From positions 1-8,197 of the forward strand of contig JAAFHI010000104.1 of the NCBI GenBank assembly GCA_013298335.1: a stretch of 8,197 bases of DNA. The letters are read 5' to 3'. The stretch is from Actinomycetota bacterium (GTDB taxonomy: Bacteria > Acidobacteriota > Blastocatellia > Chloracidobacteriales > Chloracidobacteriaceae). Numbering within the stretch: the stretch's first letter is position 1; each line of letters starts with the position of its first letter. The notes beneath the pieces are model-generated. The model was not told the DNA's origin and did no database searches. It saw nothing but the letters and a program-made list of their open reading frames with translations. Of the stretch, positions 5,513 to 8,197 are shown piece after piece. Made by a program: the position numbers and the translations under genes.

Positions 5513-6790
5513 ATGTCAGAGATGTACGAATCGAACCAACCAAACATGCAAAATCGAACCCGGCTCTGCGCCCGGTGCGGCCTTTTGACGCCCGCCGCGA
5601 TTCCGCGGTGTCTCGAATGTGGGGCGCTGCCGCCTGAAATGGAAATCGAGCAGCGGGAACAGAACCGCGCATCCAATTTCGTGGAAGCCCTGCTCGAACG
5701 GAAAGCGCCCTTCAGTTACATCTTCTTCGGAGTGAACATCGCCATGTTTGTGCTGACGATGTTCACCGGCGGGGCCGCCGACCTCGACGTGCTGCTTTCG
5801 TTCGGGGCGTTCAAGATCGGCCTGATTCACAGCGGGGAATGGTGGCGGCTGGTCGTGCCGATGTTTCTTCACGTCGGGCTGATTCATCTGGCGGTGAACA
5901 TGTACGCCCTGTGGGTGCTCGGTCCGCAGCTAGAAGCGCTCTATGGGTCGGCGCGGTTCGTCATGCTCTATGTGCTGACCGGCATCGGCGGGTTCGTGGC
6001 GAGTTATTTCTTTTCGAGCCGGATTTCGGTCGGCGTCGGCGCGTCGGGCGCCCTGTTCGGGCTGTTCGGCGTCATGTTCGTGTTTACCTACCGCTACCGG
6101 TCGGAATTGCCGCCGCTGCTGCAACGCTCGATGAAGCGGGGCATTCTCTGGACGCTCGCCCTCAACCTCGGGCTGACCTTCGCGATTCCGTTCATCAGCC
6201 GTTCGGGGCATCTCGGCGGATTGCTGACGGGAATGGGGCTGGCGCTCATCGTGCCCTACTGGCGGCTGCGCGACAAAAAGCCGTCCTTCGGCTGGAACAT
6301 CGGCCAGATTCTGATTCTTCTGCTGGTCGCGGCGTCTTTTGTGGCGATGTTTGCCCATTACAAAGGAGCAAAACCGGGCTTCCGACTTCTCAGTGTGATG
6401 AAGAACATTAGCCCGGACTCGAAGGCGCTCACCTCGCTCGCCGATTTCGTTGAAGTCGGAAATGCCGCCGAAGCGACGTTCTGGGATATTCAGAAAAAGC
6501 TCGAAAGCGCGCCCGCCGGGACGGTTTTTCCGCCGGAATTGAAAAACACAAGCTTGAAAATGCAGGAGAAACTCGCCAAAGTTCCCAAATGGGACGCTGG
6601 CGCGGATGCGCTGCTCGTTCGGTTGAAGGATTTGCTGGCGGATCAGGCCGCCGTGCTGGATCATCCCGACGCTGAAAGCATCAAGGCGCTCCGTCGCAAA
6701 TTCAACGAGTACGAAGACGCCCAGAAGCAGTGGATTGAAACCGCCGGCGCGGAGTATGACCTCCAGTTCGAGCCATCGGATTTGAAATAG
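5513..6790 (+). CDS. Rhomboid-family intramembrane serine protease with N-terminal zinc ribbon
   Basis: This 425-aa inner-membrane protease should cleave transmembrane substrates within the bilayer. The catalytic dyad is Ser178 in 'GVGASGALFGLFG' and His233 in 'SRSGHLGGLLTG'. The conserved WWR (110-112) and the oxyanion-region His125/Asn129 of 'GLIHLAVNMYALW' are also present, so the site looks fully active. Before the first membrane helix (about 68-84) is a treble-clef-like zinc ribbon with Cys19, Cys22, Cys33 and Cys36. A seventh hydrophobic segment spans about 262-281. Residues 285-425 form a soluble, charged, predicted helical tail without recognised domain. The ATG at 5513 follows the RDD stop by 6 nt with GGCGG abutting it; Met4 (5522) is a possible alternative start. 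The substrate is unknown; the RDD partner is a candidate neighbour rather than a demonstrated target. Confidence 0.93.
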   Translation: MSEMYESNQPNMQNRTRLCARCGLLTPAAIPRCLECGALPPEMEIEQREQNRASNFVEALLERKAPFSYIFFGVNIAMFVLTMFTGGAADLDVLLSFGAFKIGLIHSGEWWRLVVPMFLHVGLIHLAVNMYALWVLGPQLEALYGSARFVMLYVLTGIGGFVASYFFSSRISVGVGASGALFGLFGVMFVFTYRYRSELPPLLQRSMKRGILWTLALNLGLTFAIPFISRSGHLGGLLTGMGLALIVPYWRLRDKKPSFGWNIGQILILLLVAASFVAMFAHYKGAKPGFRLLSVMKNISPDSKALTSLADFVEVGNAAEATFWDIQKKLESAPAGTVFPPELKNTSLKMQEKLAKVPKWDAGADALLVRLKDLLADQAAVLDHPDAESIKALRRKFNEYEDAQKQWIETAGAEYDLQFEPSDLK

Positions 6791-6802
6791 CCCGTTTCAT
6801 TC

Positions 6803-6948
6803 GGTAGCGCCCTGCCCTCAAGGACTGGGCTATTCAAGAGTAAGCCTCGTGAACGAGGCTCAAGCTGTTTACTTTTTTTACTTTTCTTCCTGAGCCCCGT
6901 TCATGGGGCTTCAATAAAAATAGCCCTGTCCTTGAGGGCAGGGCTACC
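6803..6948 (+). repeat. REP/BIME-like nested palindromic element
   Basis: Two outer arms are inverted copies: 6803-6834 and the complement of 6919-6948. They agree at 29 of 30 aligned positions apart from a 2-nt insertion (6808-6809) in the left arm. Each contains GTAG followed by a small hairpin (CCCTGCCC-TCAA-GGACAGGG type). Between them sit two inner hairpins, AGCCTCGT/ACGAGGCT (6843-6860) and AGCCCCGT/ATGGGGCT (6893-6910), which are inverted relatives of one another. A T-rich centre (6868-6890) separates them. GTAG at the hairpin foot is typical of REP sequences mobilised by RAYT (TnpA_REP) transposases, although no such gene is in the window. It fills the gap after the rhomboid gene and may also limit transcription read-through. 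Confidence 0.8.
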
Positions 6949-6992
6949 GGCGGCTGAACGAGCATTCGTTTTCAGAGAAAAGGGAATTCGCC

Positions 6993-8108
6993 ATGGCAAC
7001 TCGCCCGACCCGTCGCAAGGGAACCACACTGACCGCCGTCGAACCGAAACCGGCTCCGTCCGTCCCGGTCGGCACCAAAAAGAAGACGCTGACGATCAAG
7101 CGGCCCGATCGAACAAACGCTGCCCCTCCTCCAGCCATTCGCCTGCTCCCGACGGTTGACGCCGAGGACACGGAATTCGAGCCGGAAAAGAACGCGCCGA
7201 AGACGCGCCCCGGAAAGCGGCGTCCGGTACGGCGGCGCGATCACCGGACAAACCTCGTTCCGTCCAACTGGTTGTCGGAAGCCGCCGGGCTGATGGTCGA
7301 TCCCGAGGTCGAGGAGAAAATCCGGCAGGTTCCGACGGCGATCAATGAATACGGATTCGACTCGTGGGGACTGAACCCGCGCACCGCCCGCTACGGCTAT
7401 TCGGTGTTCGCCTGGTTTTATCGGCACTACTGGCGGGTGAAGACCTACGGCATCGAAAACGTTCCGCCGGGGCGCGTGCTGCTCATCGGCAACCACAGCG
7501 GACAGCTTCCGATTGACGGCATGATGGTCTCGGTGGCGATGCTGCTCGAAGCCAACCCGCCGCGCCTTTGCCGCGCGATGGTCGAACGGTGGTTTACGAC
7601 CGCGCCGGTGGTCGGGAAATTCATCCAGCGGCATGGGGCCATCGTCGGTGATCCGCTCAACTGTGAACGCCTGCTCGAAAAGGGCGAGTCCATCGTGGTT
7701 TTCCCGGAAGGCGCGCGCGGTTCGGGCAAGGTCTGGCGCGACCGCTACAAACTGGTCCGTTTCGGGCTGGGATTCATGCGGCTGGCGATTGCGACCAACA
7801 CGCCCATCGTGCCGTTCGGCGTCGTCGGCGGGGAAGAACAGGCCCCGAGTTTCGTCGATTTCAAACCGCTCGCGAAAATGCTCGGGATGCCCTATTTCCC
7901 GATTACGCCCACCTTCCCGTGGCTCGGGCTGCTCGGCGCGATTCCCTATCCCACGAAGTACCGCATCCACTTCGGCAAGCCGATTTCGTTCCGCGGCAAC
8001 CCCGACGACCGCGACGAGGTCATCCAGCGCAAGGTGGACACGGTGAAGCGATCCATCCGCCAGCTCATCGACCACGGCCTCGAAGAGCGCGAAGGCATTT
8101 TCTTTTAG
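6993..8108 (+). CDS. PlsC/MGAT-like lysophospholipid (glycerol) acyltransferase
   Basis: The 371-aa product should transfer an acyl group to a glycerol or lysophospholipid acceptor at the inner membrane. The acyltransferase domain spans about 145-340. Motif I is 'GNHSGQLPIDG', with His168 and Asp175; the spacing is wider than the classic HX4D but typical of the MGAT-like 'NHSG..P.D' subfamily. Motif II-like residues lie in 'MVERWFTTAPVVGKF', motif III is 'VVFPEGARGSGK' with Glu239, and motif IV is 'TPIVPFGVVGGEEQAPS'. It ends in 'EEREGIFF', a tail I associate with myxobacterial homologues. Residues 1 to about 88 are a lysine-, arginine- and proline-rich, probably disordered extension with no signal peptide. 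AAGGGA about 7 nt upstream is the best Shine-Dalgarno in the window and supports the ATG at 6993. The exact acceptor is not predictable. Confidence 0.9.
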   Translation: MATRPTRRKGTTLTAVEPKPAPSVPVGTKKKTLTIKRPDRTNAAPPPAIRLLPTVDAEDTEFEPEKNAPKTRPGKRRPVRRRDHRTNLVPSNWLSEAAGLMVDPEVEEKIRQVPTAINEYGFDSWGLNPRTARYGYSVFAWFYRHYWRVKTYGIENVPPGRVLLIGNHSGQLPIDGMMVSVAMLLEANPPRLCRAMVERWFTTAPVVGKFIQRHGAIVGDPLNCERLLEKGESIVVFPEGARGSGKVWRDRYKLVRFGLGFMRLAIATNTPIVPFGVVGGEEQAPSFVDFKPLAKMLGMPYFPITPTFPWLGLLGAIPYPTKYRIHFGKPISFRGNPDDRDEVIQRKVDTVKRSIRQLIDHGLEEREGIFF

Positions 8109-8137
8109 GCGCTTTACCGAATGTGCGTGGGTAACCT

Positions 8138-8190
8138 GAAACCCGATTGAGTCGTTGAAATTCGCCGACTCAATCGGGTTTCGAGTTGTT
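8138..8190 (+). terminator. Rho-independent terminator after the acyltransferase gene
   Basis: GAAACCCGATTGAGTCG (8138-8154) pairs perfectly over 17 bp with 8166-8182, with an 11-nt loop. It lies 30 nt after the acyltransferase stop. The trailing GAGTTGTT is only moderately U-rich, so it may be a bidirectional or weak terminator. Confidence 0.7.
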
Positions 8191-8197
8191 ACGGCAG

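Noticed and set aside
6972..8075. Open frame of 367 aa on the minus strand opposite the acyltransferase
   Set aside because: Composition is Arg/His/Asp-rich without domains, while the + strand encodes a complete conserved acyltransferase; a shadow frame.

Overview
The window is a stretch of GC-rich bacterial chromosome carrying housekeeping and membrane genes, with no phage or plasmid signature. Every complete gene runs on the + strand. The only opposing gene is cut by the left edge. The lineage cannot be fixed from the sequence. The encoded tRNA CCA end, the near absence of Shine-Dalgarno sequences, the repeat-filled intergenic gaps and a 'glycerol acyltransferase' of a type I associate with myxobacteria all suggest an environmental Gram-negative-type bacterium, but that is only an impression.

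Layout. At 1-125 lies what looks like the end of an insertion sequence, with the first 19 codons of a leftward gene (possible ISAs1/H-repeat transposase). At 145-313 is a complete tRNA-Met(CAT) unit with promoter, tRNA and intrinsic terminator. At 355-457 are two hairpins forming an unexplained leader in front of a 620-aa bifunctional homocysteine S-methyltransferase/methylenetetrahydrofolate reductase (475-2337). An orphan 92-aa ORF ending at a strong terminator follows (2455-2807). Next come a small cupin and a 32-nt-overlapping AlkA-type DNA glycosylase (2915-4013). A CoA_binding_2 protein (4228-4620) sits between two fold-back arrays of 7-nt repeats. An RDD membrane protein and a rhomboid protease with an N-terminal zinc ribbon form a pair 6 nt apart (4706-6790). 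A REP/BIME-like nested palindrome separates them from a PlsC/MGAT-like acyltransferase (6993-8108), which ends at a perfect 17-bp terminator hairpin.

Functional links. The methionine enzyme stands alone and couples supply of methyl-tetrahydrofolate to homocysteine methylation. The cupin and glycosylase are probably translationally coupled. The RDD and rhomboid proteins share an operon and the inner membrane, and the acyltransferase also works on membrane lipid. The remaining genes are a collection of unrelated functions rather than one pathway.

The most notable feature is the repeat architecture. Three different heptanucleotide families (CGAAACC, TTTTGAA and AAGGATG) are arranged as inverted arms around one small gene, and a separate REP-like doublet lies 2 kb downstream. 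I see no defence system, CRISPR array or biosynthetic cluster here.
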